This document shows, piece by piece, positions 34,539 through 44,044 of a stretch of 64,000 bases of DNA. This DNA is from Ferruginibacter sp. (lineage in GTDB: Bacteria > Bacteroidota > Bacteroidia > Chitinophagales > Chitinophagaceae), in NCBI GenBank assembly GCA_019638575.1, contig JAHBTN010000013.1, positions 1 through 64,000 on the forward strand, given 5' to 3'. The first letter of the stretch is position 1; every line of letters begins with the position of its first letter. The notes beneath the pieces are model-generated. The model was not told the origin of the DNA and made no database searches. It saw only the letters and a list, made by a program, of their open reading frames with translations. The translations under genes and the position numbers were made by a program.

Positions 34539-36716
34539 TTAGTTTGGTTGTATTTTAAATTCTTTTGGATGCCCAGCACCTAAAAGATTGGTAACAAAAT
34601 AATCCCAGCGCTTACGCATCATATAATAACTATCGGCGCCATAACCATGCCGGGCATTGGGAAAAATAATCAGGTCGAAATCTTTATTGGCTTTTTCAAG
34701 CGCCTGTACAACTAAATAAGTATTGTATGGTGGCACATTATCATCTAATCCGCCATGAGCCAGTAACAGTTTGCCTTTTAAGCCGGCAGCAAAGTTTTCG
34801 TTAGCCTGGTCTTCGTAATTGCTTTTTCCGTTGGCATCTTTTGTAAGTAAACCAATATAACGTTCGCCCCAGTCATCTTCATAATTCCTGTTATCATGGT
34901 TTCCCGATTCTGATATGCCCACTTTATAAAAATCGGGATACCGGAACATGGCAGCAGCCGTTGCAAAACCACCTCCTGAATGTCCCCAAATACCTACCCT
35001 ATCCAAATCCATATACGGATATTTTGCTGCAAGTTGTTTTATGCCGGCAATCTGATCCTGCAAAGTGTTATCGGCCATATTACCATAACATACATCATGA
35101 AAAGTTTTTGAACGGTCGGGGTTGCAGGTGCCATCAATTACTACCACAATAAAACCAAGTTCGGCAAGTGCCTGATGATCGCCACGGGCAGCAGAAAAAG
35201 AACGGCTGCCTACGCCCCCGCCTTGCGGGCCGGGATATATATAATTTACTATCGGATATTTTTTAGTTTTATCAAGGTTGGTGGGTGTAAACATCAGCCC
35301 ATATAAATCCCACTTGCCATCACGTGATTTAACTGTAATGGGTGTAGGTGGTTGCCAGCCGGTAGCAGTTAACCTGCTGATATTTGTTTTTTCAATTGTA
35401 CTGATAAGTTTACCTTTCATATCCTTCAATACAGTAACAGGCGGCACATCGGGGGTAGAATAATTGTCAATAAAATATTTCCCATCAGGCGATAATGAAA
35501 TAGAATGATTTGCATTTTCGGGTGTAAGCAGTTGAAGATTTTTGCCATCAAAACCTACCCGGTAAAAATGGCTAAAGTAAGGATCCCTGCCTGCTTCACG
35601 GCCATTGGCCATAAAATACATCAGCTTGTTATTTTCATCTACCCACAATAAACGGGTAACCACAAAATTGCCTTTGGTAACCTGGTTTTTTAATTGCCCG
35701 GTTGTGGCATTATAAAGATATAGATGGCCCCAGCCGTCACGCTCGCTATACCAGATTATTTCGTTGCTGTTTTTTAAATATTGAAAATTGATAGCGCCCT
35801 GCCCGCTTTCATATTGAGTAGCTACTTTTTCTTCAAACAATTCTTTTACATTTCCTGTGGCTGCATCAGCAATACGAACTTTCTCAACTTTATGATCTCG
35901 TGAAGTGGAGATAAATGCAAGTTGTGTTCCATCAGCACTCCATACATTATCATCATAAGAGCCGCTTGATGAAATATCATCACTTAAAGTTCCCCGGTGT
36001 TCATCAGCTGGAATTTTTAATCGAATAACTTTTGGATTATCTACATCAATTATTACACGTTCTATTTTTATTATTTCCTTATCGCCCGGCAAAGGGTATT
36101 TCCAGGATTGTAAAGTAGGCGAACCAACATTAGTAGTTACCAGGTACATGTCTTTTACATGGCGCTGGTCTTGTTGAAAGGTTGCAATCTTTTTTGAATC
36201 GGGCGACCAAAGCAGTATGGGGCGGTCGCTATGTGTCCAGCCGGCATTATCTGTGGCATAACCATAATCTTTAACTCCATCAAAAGTTAATTGAGTTTCT
36301 TTTTTAGTATCCAGGTTTTTAACCCATAGGTTCCAGTCTTTAATATAAGCTGCTTTGGTTCCATCGGGTGATACCAGTTCGGGTGTACCTCCGGCCCTGC
36401 GGCCTCTCATGCCCATAGATAGTTTGGCGCCCGGCACAAGAGAATTTAAATCGGTTGAATTCTTTTTTTCACCATTAACAGGATTTACCAATACATATTC
36501 TTTTTTACCTGCAACATCTGCCTGGTACCAAAATTTTCCATCATCAAGCCAGTTTGGAAACACATTGCCACCATCAATAAGTTTGTTGGTATTAAAACCT
36601 AAAAATTGTGTGGCATGTTCATAATCGGCTGTTGTTAAAACTTTTTTACCGGTTTGTGCTGTTACCACATAAAAGCACAGGCACATAATAAATGCGCTGA
36701 ATAAATATTTTTTCAT
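34539..36716 (-). CDS. S9 family (DPP-IV type) exported peptidase
   Basis: 725 aa. Signal peptide 1-20 (TAQ end). The N-terminal beta-propeller is the DPP-IV type (WSPDSKKIATFQQDQ, the YDDNVWSADGTQLAF repeat pattern). C-terminal hydrolase domain: nucleophile in GIWGHSGGGFA near residue 580, acid in GGLDDNVPP, His in NARHGYG. It probably releases Xaa-Pro dipeptides from peptide N-termini in the periplasm. Monocistronic, ended by a strong terminator. Confidence 0.92.
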   Translation of the reverse strand: MKKYLFSAFIMCLCFYVVTAQTGKKVLTTADYEHATQFLGFNTNKLIDGGNVFPNWLDDGKFWYQADVAGKKEYVLVNPVNGEKKNSTDLNSLVPGAKLSMGMRGRRAGGTPELVSPDGTKAAYIKDWNLWVKNLDTKKETQLTFDGVKDYGYATDNAGWTHSDRPILLWSPDSKKIATFQQDQRHVKDMYLVTTNVGSPTLQSWKYPLPGDKEIIKIERVIIDVDNPKVIRLKIPADEHRGTLSDDISSSGSYDDNVWSADGTQLAFISTSRDHKVEKVRIADAATGNVKELFEEKVATQYESGQGAINFQYLKNSNEIIWYSERDGWGHLYLYNATTGQLKNQVTKGNFVVTRLLWVDENNKLMYFMANGREAGRDPYFSHFYRVGFDGKNLQLLTPENANHSISLSPDGKYFIDNYSTPDVPPVTVLKDMKGKLISTIEKTNISRLTATGWQPPTPITVKSRDGKWDLYGLMFTPTNLDKTKKYPIVNYIYPGPQGGGVGSRSFSAARGDHQALAELGFIVVVIDGTCNPDRSKTFHDVCYGNMADNTLQDQIAGIKQLAAKYPYMDLDRVGIWGHSGGGFATAAAMFRYPDFYKVGISESGNHDNRNYEDDWGERYIGLLTKDANGKSNYEDQANENFAAGLKGKLLLAHGGLDDNVPPYNTYLVVQALEKANKDFDLIIFPNARHGYGADSYYMMRKRWDYFVTNLLGAGHPKEFKIQPN

Positions 36717-36848
36717 AATTGTTGTTTTTTAAAATGCAGGTTTTAAATTTAGCTAAACTATTTTATAAAAAAAGCAACAATTACAGCAGCGGTATCAATT
36801 TGAATTACTACCATTAGCTTGTAACTTTATATTGTTAATTTACTAAAG

Positions 36849-37466
36849 ATGATATTTGATATACTTGAAAACAAACCGATTTTAAAAGATACTTATGGAC
36901 TGGTTGTTTGTGGTGGTACCAGTAGCCGAATGGGTATAGATAAAGGCATGTTGCAATATTATACAAAGCCGCAACAGTACCGGTTGTATGATATGATGAA
37001 ACCTTTTTGTAAAGAAGTTTTTATTTCTTGCAATAAACAACAGGTAGCTAAATTAAAACCCAATTATCCATACCTGGTTGATATGCCGCAGTACGAACGA
37101 ATTGGCCCTATGGCTGCCTTGCTAAGTGCCTTTACTCAATTTTCAAAAAAGAATATACTCTTTATAGGTTGCGATTATCCTTACCTGAAAAAAGTAGATT
37201 TGGACAGTTTCAGTAAAGTTTGCCATACCAATAAGCCGGCTGCGTTTTGCAATGCAAAAAAAAATATGTACGAGCCTATGCTGGCCTGGTACCCATATAG
37301 CTGCGCCGATACTCTGATGGAGAAATATGAAGCAAAGCAATATTCATTGAGGATATTTTTACAACAGGTAAATGCCGAAAAGTTTCTTCCTGAAAATAAG
37401 AAAAGCATCATTAGTATTGATACTTATCGGGACTATACAAAGGCTTTTAAGGAAATAAACGGTTAA
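36849..37466 (+). CDS. mobA: Molybdenum cofactor guanylyltransferase-like NTP transferase
   Basis: 205 aa. The nucleotide-binding start VVCGGTSSRMGIDKGML matches the MobA consensus (GGxSxRMGxDK). GPMAALLSAF, FIGCDYPYL and NAKKNMYEPMLAWYP match later family blocks. The role is attaching GMP to molybdopterin for bis-MGD enzymes. First gene of a cluster with fdhD and an FdhF/YdeP oxidoreductase, which strongly supports the assignment. Confidence 0.88.
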   Translation: MIFDILENKPILKDTYGLVVCGGTSSRMGIDKGMLQYYTKPQQYRLYDMMKPFCKEVFISCNKQQVAKLKPNYPYLVDMPQYERIGPMAALLSAFTQFSKKNILFIGCDYPYLKKVDLDSFSKVCHTNKPAAFCNAKKNMYEPMLAWYPYSCADTLMEKYEAKQYSLRIFLQQVNAEKFLPENKKSIISIDTYRDYTKAFKEING

Positions 37467-37498
37467 TGGCTTTGAGTATCTTTTAGTAAATTTAAGTA

Positions 37499-38332
37499 AT
37501 GAAAAATTTACAGGTAGCACATATAAGTATTCAAAAAATTAAAGGGAACAGTTGTACAGAAGAAAATGATTTGCTGGCAAAAGAAGAACCACTTGAAATT
37601 AAACTTGAATATAGTACTGCTACCGGCCGCATGCAAAAAAACTTAGCCATTACTATGCGTACGCCGGGTAATGATGAAGAACTGGCTGCAGGTTTTTTAT
37701 TTACCGAAGGAGTTATAAAAAATAAAGAAGAAATACAATCTTTTAAACAGGCATCAACAGATAATAATAGTTTGCTGGTAATACTAAAAGAAGATGTTAT
37801 ACCACAAATTGCCTCTGCAGCACGTAATTTTTACAGTACATCTAGTTGCGGAATATGCGGCAAAGCAAGCATCGAAGCTATCCAGATGGTTTCGAACTAT
37901 TTAACCATTAAAAATAATTTCAGTATTACAGCCGGTTTAATTTACAATTTACCTTTGCAGGTAAAAAGTCAACAAAATATTTTTGAAGATACAGGAGGCA
38001 TACATGCAGCCGCATTATTTAATAATAATGGAGATATATTATTACTTAAAGAAGACGTAGGCAGGCACAATGCATTGGATAAGGTGATTGGCCATTTTTT
38101 TATAAATGATAAACTGCCTTTGCATAACAGTATCTTGTTTTTAAGTGGCAGAGCCGGGTTTGAATTATTGCAAAAAGCAGCAATGGCAGGAATAAAGATG
38201 ATTGTTGCCGTTGGAGCGCCATCAAGCCTTGCAGTAGAGATGGCGCAGGATAATGATATTACATTGATTGGATTTTTAAGAGAAAACCGTTTTAACATCT
38301 ACACTGGAAAACAAAGAGTAATTGTAAAATGA
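37499..38332 (+). CDS. fdhD: Formate dehydrogenase accessory sulfurtransferase FdhD
   Basis: 277 aa. Catalytic Cys pair C117-G-I-C120 in TSSCGICGKAS. MRTPGNDEELAAGFLFTEG is the conserved N-terminal block, and EDVGRHNALDKVIG the cofactor-binding block. It transfers sulfur from a desulfurase to the Mo-bis-MGD cofactor. Follows mobA by 32 bp. Confidence 0.94.
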   Translation: MKNLQVAHISIQKIKGNSCTEENDLLAKEEPLEIKLEYSTATGRMQKNLAITMRTPGNDEELAAGFLFTEGVIKNKEEIQSFKQASTDNNSLLVILKEDVIPQIASAARNFYSTSSCGICGKASIEAIQMVSNYLTIKNNFSITAGLIYNLPLQVKSQQNIFEDTGGIHAAALFNNNGDILLLKEDVGRHNALDKVIGHFFINDKLPLHNSILFLSGRAGFELLQKAAMAGIKMIVAVGAPSSLAVEMAQDNDITLIGFLRENRFNIYTGKQRVIVK

Positions 38333-38392
38333 TAACAAAGAAATTGGATAGTGAATAATTCTTATTGTTGATAAACAGCTAAAATAATAAAA

Positions 38393-38824
38393 TTGAAATT
38401 ACGCATTAAAGCAAATTCAGTACGTATAAGGCTTACAAAAACTGAAGTAAGCAAACTTACAAATGAAGGTTATTTGCAGGAGACAACCGTTTTACCCGGC
38501 CAATCATTTGTTTATGCTTTAAAATCTGATGAAAATGTAACAACATTAACAATTGTATTTGAAGATAATTTACTTACTATGATTGTTCCAAAATCTTTTA
38601 CAACAAATTGGTATAATAATGATATAGTTGGGCTTGATGCCTGGATACAGGTAAATGAAAACAAAAAATTGTATCTTTTACTTGAAAAAGATTTTGTTTG
38701 CCTGGATGAAACCACCGAAGACCAAAGTGATAATTACGAAAATCCAAATAAAGCGCCTGTAGAACGAATGAAGAAAAAAAGGAAATACCGGCAGCCGAAA
38801 ATCCCGAAACATTCACCGGATTAA
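38393..38824 (+). CDS. DUF7009-like protein next to fdhD
   Basis: 143 aa as read. The first 120 residues form a beta-rich domain (KLRIKANSVRIRLTKTEV, then FVYALKSDENVTTLTIVFEDN, VGLDAWIQVNENKKLYLLLEKDFVCLDE) seen near fdhD/fdhF-type genes in Bacteroidota. TTG at 38393 is the first start in frame. The tail after NPNK (KAPVERMKKKRKYRQP...) reads through an A7 tract into what should be the start of the next gene, so the true C-terminus is uncertain. Function unknown; perhaps molybdoenzyme maturation. Confidence 0.7.
   Translation: MKLRIKANSVRIRLTKTEVSKLTNEGYLQETTVLPGQSFVYALKSDENVTTLTIVFEDNLLTMIVPKSFTTNWYNNDIVGLDAWIQVNENKKLYLLLEKDFVCLDETTEDQSDNYENPNKAPVERMKKKRKYRQPKIPKHSPD
38768..38780 (+). other. 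Frame conflict at an A7 tract before the oxidoreductase
   Basis: ATG at 38768 is followed by AAG and A7 (38774-38780). Read as is, it stays in the upstream gene's frame. With one extra A, or a -1 slip, it reads MKKKKEIPAAEN, then PETFTGLKLGPP joined directly to the oxidoreductase's first visible residues KVAAGIPAV. The oxidoreductase frame itself has no ATG, GTG or TTG between its upstream stop (38749) and TTG 38839. Confidence 0.7.
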
Positions 38825-38838
38825 AACTTGGCCCGCCA

Positions 38839-41067
38839 TTGAAAGTGGCTGCAGGCATACCTGCTGTATTGCAAAGTTTTAAACATGTATTTAGCGAGGC
38901 AGGGATATTACGTGGCTTAAAAGCATTGAATAAATTAAACAAGAAAGATGGGTTCGACTGTCCCAGTTGTGCCTGGCCTGACCCTGATGATGAACGTAGC
39001 CCCATTGCTGAATATTGCGAAAACGGCGCCAAGGCAGTAGCAGATGAAGCCACTGCCAAAGCAATCGGTGCTTCATTCTTTGCAGCTAATCCTGTAAAAG
39101 AGCTGGCACTATTAAATGATTATGAAATAGGCAAAAAAGGCCGCATTACGCTACCAATGTATTTGCCGCAAGGTGCTACACATTATCAGCCCATCAGTTG
39201 GATGGCGGCATTTACAAAAATTGCAAAAGCTTTAAACAGTTTATCGTCGCCAGATGAAGCTGTATTTTATACATCCGGGCGAACAAGCAATGAAGCTGCA
39301 TTTCTATACCAGCTTTTTGTTAGGGAATTTGGAACCAACAACCTGCCCGATTGCAGCAATATGTGCCACGAAAGCAGTGGCGTTGCCCTGGGCGAATCGC
39401 TCGGCATTGGAAAAGGCTCAGTAAAGCTGGAAGATTTTTATGAAGCAGAAGTAATAATCATCTTAGGACAAAACCCCGGCACCAATCACCCACGCATGTT
39501 AACCGCTTTGCAAAAAGCAAAAGCCAACGGCGCCATCATCATTTCCATTAATCCCCTGCCCGAAACCGGTTTAATGGGTTTCAATAATCCACAAAAGTTA
39601 AAAGGTATCTTAGGTATCAACAGCGCTTTAACCGATTTGTTTTTGCCGGTAAAAATAAATGGCGATATGCCCCTTTTACAGGCAATTGAAATTTTATTAC
39701 TGCAAGAGGAAGAAAAATCTGCAGGCAAAGTATTTGATCAATCGTTTATAAAAAATAATACGGAAGGTTACAAGGAATTTTGTAACCATTTGCGGCAGTT
39801 AGATGTTCAGCAATTGGCTATAGCTTCCGGTATAGATATGGCCGATATCCGGCAAGCAGCAGATATTTTAAAAAGTAAAACGAAGATAATAGCCTGTTGG
39901 GCAATGGGACTTACCCAACATAAAAATGCAGTAGATACCATCAAGGAAATAGTAAACCTATTATTGTTAAAAGGCAGTATTGGAAAACCCGGTGCAGGCA
40001 CCTGCCCCGTACGTGGGCATAGCAATGTACAGGGCGACCGTACCGTTGGGATTTTTGAAAAACCCTCACAAAAATTATTACAATCTATACAGCAAAATTT
40101 TGGGTTTAAACCACCGCAGAAACACGGGTACGATGTAGTGGAAAGTATTAAAGCTATGTATGAAGAAAAAGTAAAAGTCTTTGTAGCTATGGGTGGAAAT
40201 TTTTTATCAGCAACTCCCGATACAGAATTTACAGCCAATGCGTTACGTAAATGTAAATTAACGGTGCATGTAAGTACAAAGTTAAACCGTAGCCATTTGG
40301 TGCATGGCAATGAAGCTTTGATTTTGCCCTGTCTTGGCCGTAGCGATAAAGACATACTGAACGGGGAAGTGCAATTTGTTTCCTGCGAAAATTCAATGGG
40401 TGTGGTACAGCAATCGAAGGGTTTATTAAAACCGGTATCCGGTAACTTATTAAGTGAACCTTCAATTATATGCCATCTTGCTAAAGCAACACTTGGCGAT
40501 AAAAGTAAAATAGATTGGGATAAATACCTGTTGCATTACGATCATATAAGAGATGATATTGAAAAAACAATACCGGGCTTTGAAAAGTATAATGAAAGAG
40601 TGAGGATACCGGGAGGTTTTTATTTACCCAACTGCAACCGTGATGGAAGTTTTGACACAGTAACAAAAAAAGCACATTTCAATATTGCAAATTTCGCAGC
40701 AACTGAACTGGCTGCAGATGAATTACTGATGATGACCATACGCAGCCACGACCAGTTTAACACAACCATTTACGGACTTGATGACAGGTATCGTGGAATA
40801 TATAATGAACGCCGTGTGGTACTGATGAACCAGTCTGATATGAATAAACGGCAATTAAAACAAAACGATATTGTTGATCTTGTAAATGAAGAAGACGGCA
40901 GGCAACGGATTGCTCATAAATTTATAGTGGTGCCTTATGCTATCCCTGCAGGTTGTACTGCTACCTATTTCCCCGAAGCAAATGTATTAGTACCCATCAA
41001 CAGCGTAGCAGAAAAAAGTAATACCCCGGTTTCAAAAGCCGTGGTAATAAAAATCAGGAAACAATAA
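38839..41067 (+). CDS. FdhF/YdeP-family molybdopterin oxidoreductase
   Basis: At least 742 aa. It closely follows the E. coli YdeP pattern: GFDCPSCAWPDP (Cys41, Cys44), ENGAKAVADE, FYTSGRTSNEAAFLYQLF, NMCHESSGVALGESLGIGKG, ILGQNPGTNHPRML, and RSHDQFNTTIYGLDDRYRG near the end. A bis-MGD molybdenum enzyme, cytoplasmic (no Tat signal seen); natural substrate unknown, and E. coli YdeP is linked to acid resistance. The only start in frame (TTG 38839) lies inside the conserved N-terminus; the real start is probably the ATG at 38768 across a frame shift. mobA and fdhD upstream would supply and sulfurate the cofactor. Confidence 0.88.
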   Translation: MKVAAGIPAVLQSFKHVFSEAGILRGLKALNKLNKKDGFDCPSCAWPDPDDERSPIAEYCENGAKAVADEATAKAIGASFFAANPVKELALLNDYEIGKKGRITLPMYLPQGATHYQPISWMAAFTKIAKALNSLSSPDEAVFYTSGRTSNEAAFLYQLFVREFGTNNLPDCSNMCHESSGVALGESLGIGKGSVKLEDFYEAEVIIILGQNPGTNHPRMLTALQKAKANGAIIISINPLPETGLMGFNNPQKLKGILGINSALTDLFLPVKINGDMPLLQAIEILLLQEEEKSAGKVFDQSFIKNNTEGYKEFCNHLRQLDVQQLAIASGIDMADIRQAADILKSKTKIIACWAMGLTQHKNAVDTIKEIVNLLLLKGSIGKPGAGTCPVRGHSNVQGDRTVGIFEKPSQKLLQSIQQNFGFKPPQKHGYDVVESIKAMYEEKVKVFVAMGGNFLSATPDTEFTANALRKCKLTVHVSTKLNRSHLVHGNEALILPCLGRSDKDILNGEVQFVSCENSMGVVQQSKGLLKPVSGNLLSEPSIICHLAKATLGDKSKIDWDKYLLHYDHIRDDIEKTIPGFEKYNERVRIPGGFYLPNCNRDGSFDTVTKKAHFNIANFAATELAADELLMMTIRSHDQFNTTIYGLDDRYRGIYNERRVVLMNQSDMNKRQLKQNDIVDLVNEEDGRQRIAHKFIVVPYAIPAGCTATYFPEANVLVPINSVAEKSNTPVSKAVVIKIRKQ

Positions 41068-41263
41068 TTATGTATTAATGTTTGAATATTTGTGAAGGCA
41101 TGACTTGTTATTGTGTTGCCAGTAGACAGGATATTATACTGTTGAGATTATGAGCTATAGTTGGATACTGAACTTGCAACTCAAAAACCCTTGCTGATAG
41201 TAGTACATAGCTGATATTATATTGTTAAGCCATACCTTTGCAAGCACTTTTGTTGGAGTAGTG

Positions 41264-41425
41264 TTATTTTGTTGTCGTCAATTCAGCAATTTTCAAATTG
41301 TATTTTTCCCTAATTGCCTGCATTTCTTTTTTCAAAATATCTGGGTGTTTCCAATATTTTTCACTCAACTTTTCCCTGATTTCCCTCATCATTTTTACTG
41401 CGTCAAAATTTTTATTCTGTTTCAT
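41264..41425 (-). CDS. Small helical protein, partner of a PIN gene (53 aa)
   Basis: ATG at 41425, TAA ending at 41264. Sequence is helical and charged: FDAVKMMREIREKLSEKYW, then HPDILKKEMQAIREKYNLK. It overlaps the end of the frameshifted PIN gene by 14 bp, the arrangement of a coupled pair in which this would be the accessory or antitoxin. In contrast to the PIN gene it is intact. Confidence 0.7.
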   Translation of the reverse strand: MKQNKNFDAVKMMREIREKLSEKYWKHPDILKKEMQAIREKYNLKIAELTTTK

Positions 41426-41878
41426 CATTTGAAGTGTTTATAATTTCTCTTGGTGTCCTGATTTCTATCATTCTGTAACCAAGTTTTAGATTTATAGAGT
41501 TGTACACCCTAATTCTATTAATGTTTACTATGTGTTTGAAGTTCCAACTTGCTAAAACGTCAGCATTGTTTAACGTTGCAAGTGCAATATGAAGTGCATC
41601 ATTATAACTTTTATTTGTTAATGCACCCTCGGTAATATAAGTTTCTGCAAGTTGATAACTTCGTCATTTACGCCTATTGAAATTTTGTTTTCAATTGCCA
41701 ATTCGTTGATTTTATTTCTAACTTCTTCTCTTGCAAATTCCAGTTCTTGTATAGTCAAATCAGAAAGCATCAATGTCTTTATGCCTTGCTTATATTCTTC
41801 AAATAAAGCTAAAGACCATTCTTTAAATTCAACATCAAAACAACCTCCAATTGTTGATGTGTCTGCATATACCTTCAT
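41412..41878 (-). pseudogene. PIN-domain gene with a single-base frameshift
   Basis: ATG at 41878. The first 77 codons give MKVYADTSTIGGCFD (acidic Asp of PIN) and LSDLTIQELEFA (conserved Glu), then the frame breaks near 41650 and would stop at 41618. In the next frame the fold continues: ETYITEGALTNKSYNDALHIALATLNNADVLASWNFKHIV, to a stop at 41412-41414. Inserting one G between aacttg and cagaaa restores NLAETYI. The protein would be 155 aa. Either a real inactivating deletion or a sequencing error. No T-rich or A-rich slippery run is present. Confidence 0.8.
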
Positions 41879-42042
41879 ATTCCAAAATTACGAAATTAAG
41901 TTTACTAATGTAAAGGTTGAATGGCTAGGTCTTAAATTTATCCCTTAACCTCCAGTCTTGGTAATTAATTTTTGTGTCTTCGAATTTATGGGCTTTGAAT
42001 ACAGTTGTAATACATGCAATCATTACTTCTATCTATGCCGAT

Positions 42043-42477
42043 TTATACACGATGATAATCAGCTTTCCAGTTTTTAATCTGCATCTTTATCTTCTTCTGG
42101 CCCATGTTTTCATCGGCTGCTTTTTGGGCTAATGAAACAAATTCATCATCACCGGCAAAACGCAAGCCAATAATTTGTCCCATCCTTAACCTGCTATCTA
42201 AAGGTTTACCTGTTGCAATAAAATGGCGCAGGTTTACTTCCGAACGTATAGCCCTGTCCTGCGCTTTTAATGCAAAAGATCTTGCAAACCATAAAGCAAG
42301 AAGTACAGCTACCGTTAACGAAAGCATGGCAGCAGCCTGTACCCTGCCGCTTTCATCAATTACGGCTTTTATAAAATTTATTATGGTTACCACCAATGGA
42401 AAACTTATAGCCAAAAGGGCAACATAATGGTATATAGGTAATATACGGGCATGGTTTTTAAAATTTTGTTCAGTCAT
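42043..42477 (-). CDS. DUF6526-like membrane protein
   Basis: 144 aa. Two membrane helices (about 15-37 and 47-66) followed by a cytoplasmic region with QDRAIRSEVNLRHFIATGKPLDSRL and a C-terminal basic stretch. This matches the DUF6526 type. Function unknown. It starts 27 bp after dacB on the same strand and may be cotranscribed with it. Confidence 0.75.
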   Translation of the reverse strand: MTEQNFKNHARILPIYHYVALLAISFPLVVTIINFIKAVIDESGRVQAAAMLSLTVAVLLALWFARSFALKAQDRAIRSEVNLRHFIATGKPLDSRLRMGQIIGLRFAGDDEFVSLAQKAADENMGQKKIKMQIKNWKADYHRV

Positions 42478-42504
42478 TGATTTTTAATTTAAGATTTATA
42501 AAAA

Positions 42505-43917
42505 TTATTTCAAGATATCAAGCAGCTTCCACATTTTTTCACGCACTGCGGCAGAACTGCCATCATAATTATTGATGATGAAAGAAAAAGTATAATCTTT
42601 GCCTGCTTTTGATTTAATGTAACCGGTATAACTTCTAACGCCTCCTATAAACCCCGACTTCATCCTGATACCATTTTGTAATGGCAGCGCATTATAAAAT
42701 GATGCAAACCAGTTTTGTTTTTTTGCATACTGCATCACAGTAACCAACGCTTTTGTGGTAACCCTGTTTGCAGGCGATAAACCACTGCCATCCCTTATCT
42801 TCAGCGCCGATTTTTCAACTCCCCTTTTACTCCAGAAATCGGTTATAATATTAAGGCCGGTATCAGTAGCGCCAAAACCTGTTTTTTCAAACGAAATGGT
42901 TTTTACAAATGCTTCGCCATACAGGTTGATGCTTTTTTGTAAAAACCAGTAATTAATACTGTCGAGTGGCGGAGAAAAAATGCTGCCAATAGTTTTTGTG
43001 GCAACAGGCAATATTTTCTTATCAATAAAAAACAATGTGCTGCTTTTTGTTTTTCCTGTTAAGGCAATATTGTTTTGCTTAAATAATTCTTCCAGGTAAT
43101 ATGAAAAAGCAATGCTTGCATTTGGCATGGCGCCCGAAACTTTAAATGAATTGTTACCGGCAGGCACGGTGCCACGTACATATCCTATCAAACCATCTTC
43201 GGGTAAATAAATGATGGAATTATCGCCACTGCCCGCTTTTCCTGTTTTTAATTCATTTATCAACTCAGCATGCAGCAAGGGTTCTGTTCCTGTAATCTCT
43301 ACAGGGTCGCCAATATTTTTGCCCGGTTTCAGCAACAGGTCGTATTGGTTTTCGTGCCAGTTCAATCCCCTTGCGCCGGCTCCGTAATAATTACCAATAT
43401 CTTCCCATACCCACCCGCCGGGTGTAGCCTGTGTTTCCCATTTCGATTCATTAATTATGATATCGCCATTTATGGTTTTTATTTTGTTTTGATTAAGTAT
43501 GGAGATTATCCAATTGCCAAAAAAACTTTCTTTTGTATCCTCCCATCTCCAACTTCCAAGGGTTGGGTCGCCTGATGCGGTAATAATAAGATTCCCAATT
43601 AAAGTATCGTTCAAAATTTCGCCATCATAACCGATTGAAGTTTTATAGGTATAATTTTTTCCCAGTAATTCAAATGCTGCTACACTGGTAACCACTTTTA
43701 AACAACTGGCTGTAGCCAATCCTGTTTCAGCATTTTTATCAAAAACAGTTTTACCTGTATTGCCATCAACAACAAATAAACTGATGCCAGCATGTTTAAA
43801 CTGTTCATCCGTTTCCATTTTTTTTATTGCTGCAGATAATTTTACCTCAATGTTTTGTGCGATAGATACAAAACATACAAAACAGAATGCAGTGGCTAAT
43901 ACATATCTCATCATCAA
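42505..43917 (-). CDS. dacB: D-alanyl-D-alanine carboxypeptidase/endopeptidase (PBP4 type)
   Basis: 470 aa. Signal peptide 1-21. Active-site S-C-L-K at 71-74 in GLATASCLKVVTSVA, IRDGSGLSPANRV as the second motif block, and K-S-G in RMKSGFIGGVRSYTG as the third. The large insertion between SxxK and the second motif is typical of class C low-molecular-mass PBPs. It acts on peptidoglycan peptides in the periplasm. Confidence 0.92.
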   Translation of the reverse strand: MMMRYVLATAFCFVCFVSIAQNIEVKLSAAIKKMETDEQFKHAGISLFVVDGNTGKTVFDKNAETGLATASCLKVVTSVAAFELLGKNYTYKTSIGYDGEILNDTLIGNLIITASGDPTLGSWRWEDTKESFFGNWIISILNQNKIKTINGDIIINESKWETQATPGGWVWEDIGNYYGAGARGLNWHENQYDLLLKPGKNIGDPVEITGTEPLLHAELINELKTGKAGSGDNSIIYLPEDGLIGYVRGTVPAGNNSFKVSGAMPNASIAFSYYLEELFKQNNIALTGKTKSSTLFFIDKKILPVATKTIGSIFSPPLDSINYWFLQKSINLYGEAFVKTISFEKTGFGATDTGLNIITDFWSKRGVEKSALKIRDGSGLSPANRVTTKALVTVMQYAKKQNWFASFYNALPLQNGIRMKSGFIGGVRSYTGYIKSKAGKDYTFSFIINNYDGSSAAVREKMWKLLDILK

Positions 43918-44044
43918 AATAATTTAATAACCAAAACTAAAAGAATTACATTTGAACTTTTATAAATGTAGTTAAAAAAGCCTGCACCGGTAACTTATAA
44001 GTTGTCGTGCATAGCAATTTTAATTTTAACGATACACAATTTAC

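Noticed and set aside
39807..40355. 182-codon minus-strand ORF
   Set aside because: Fully antisense to the conserved core of the molybdopterin oxidoreductase.
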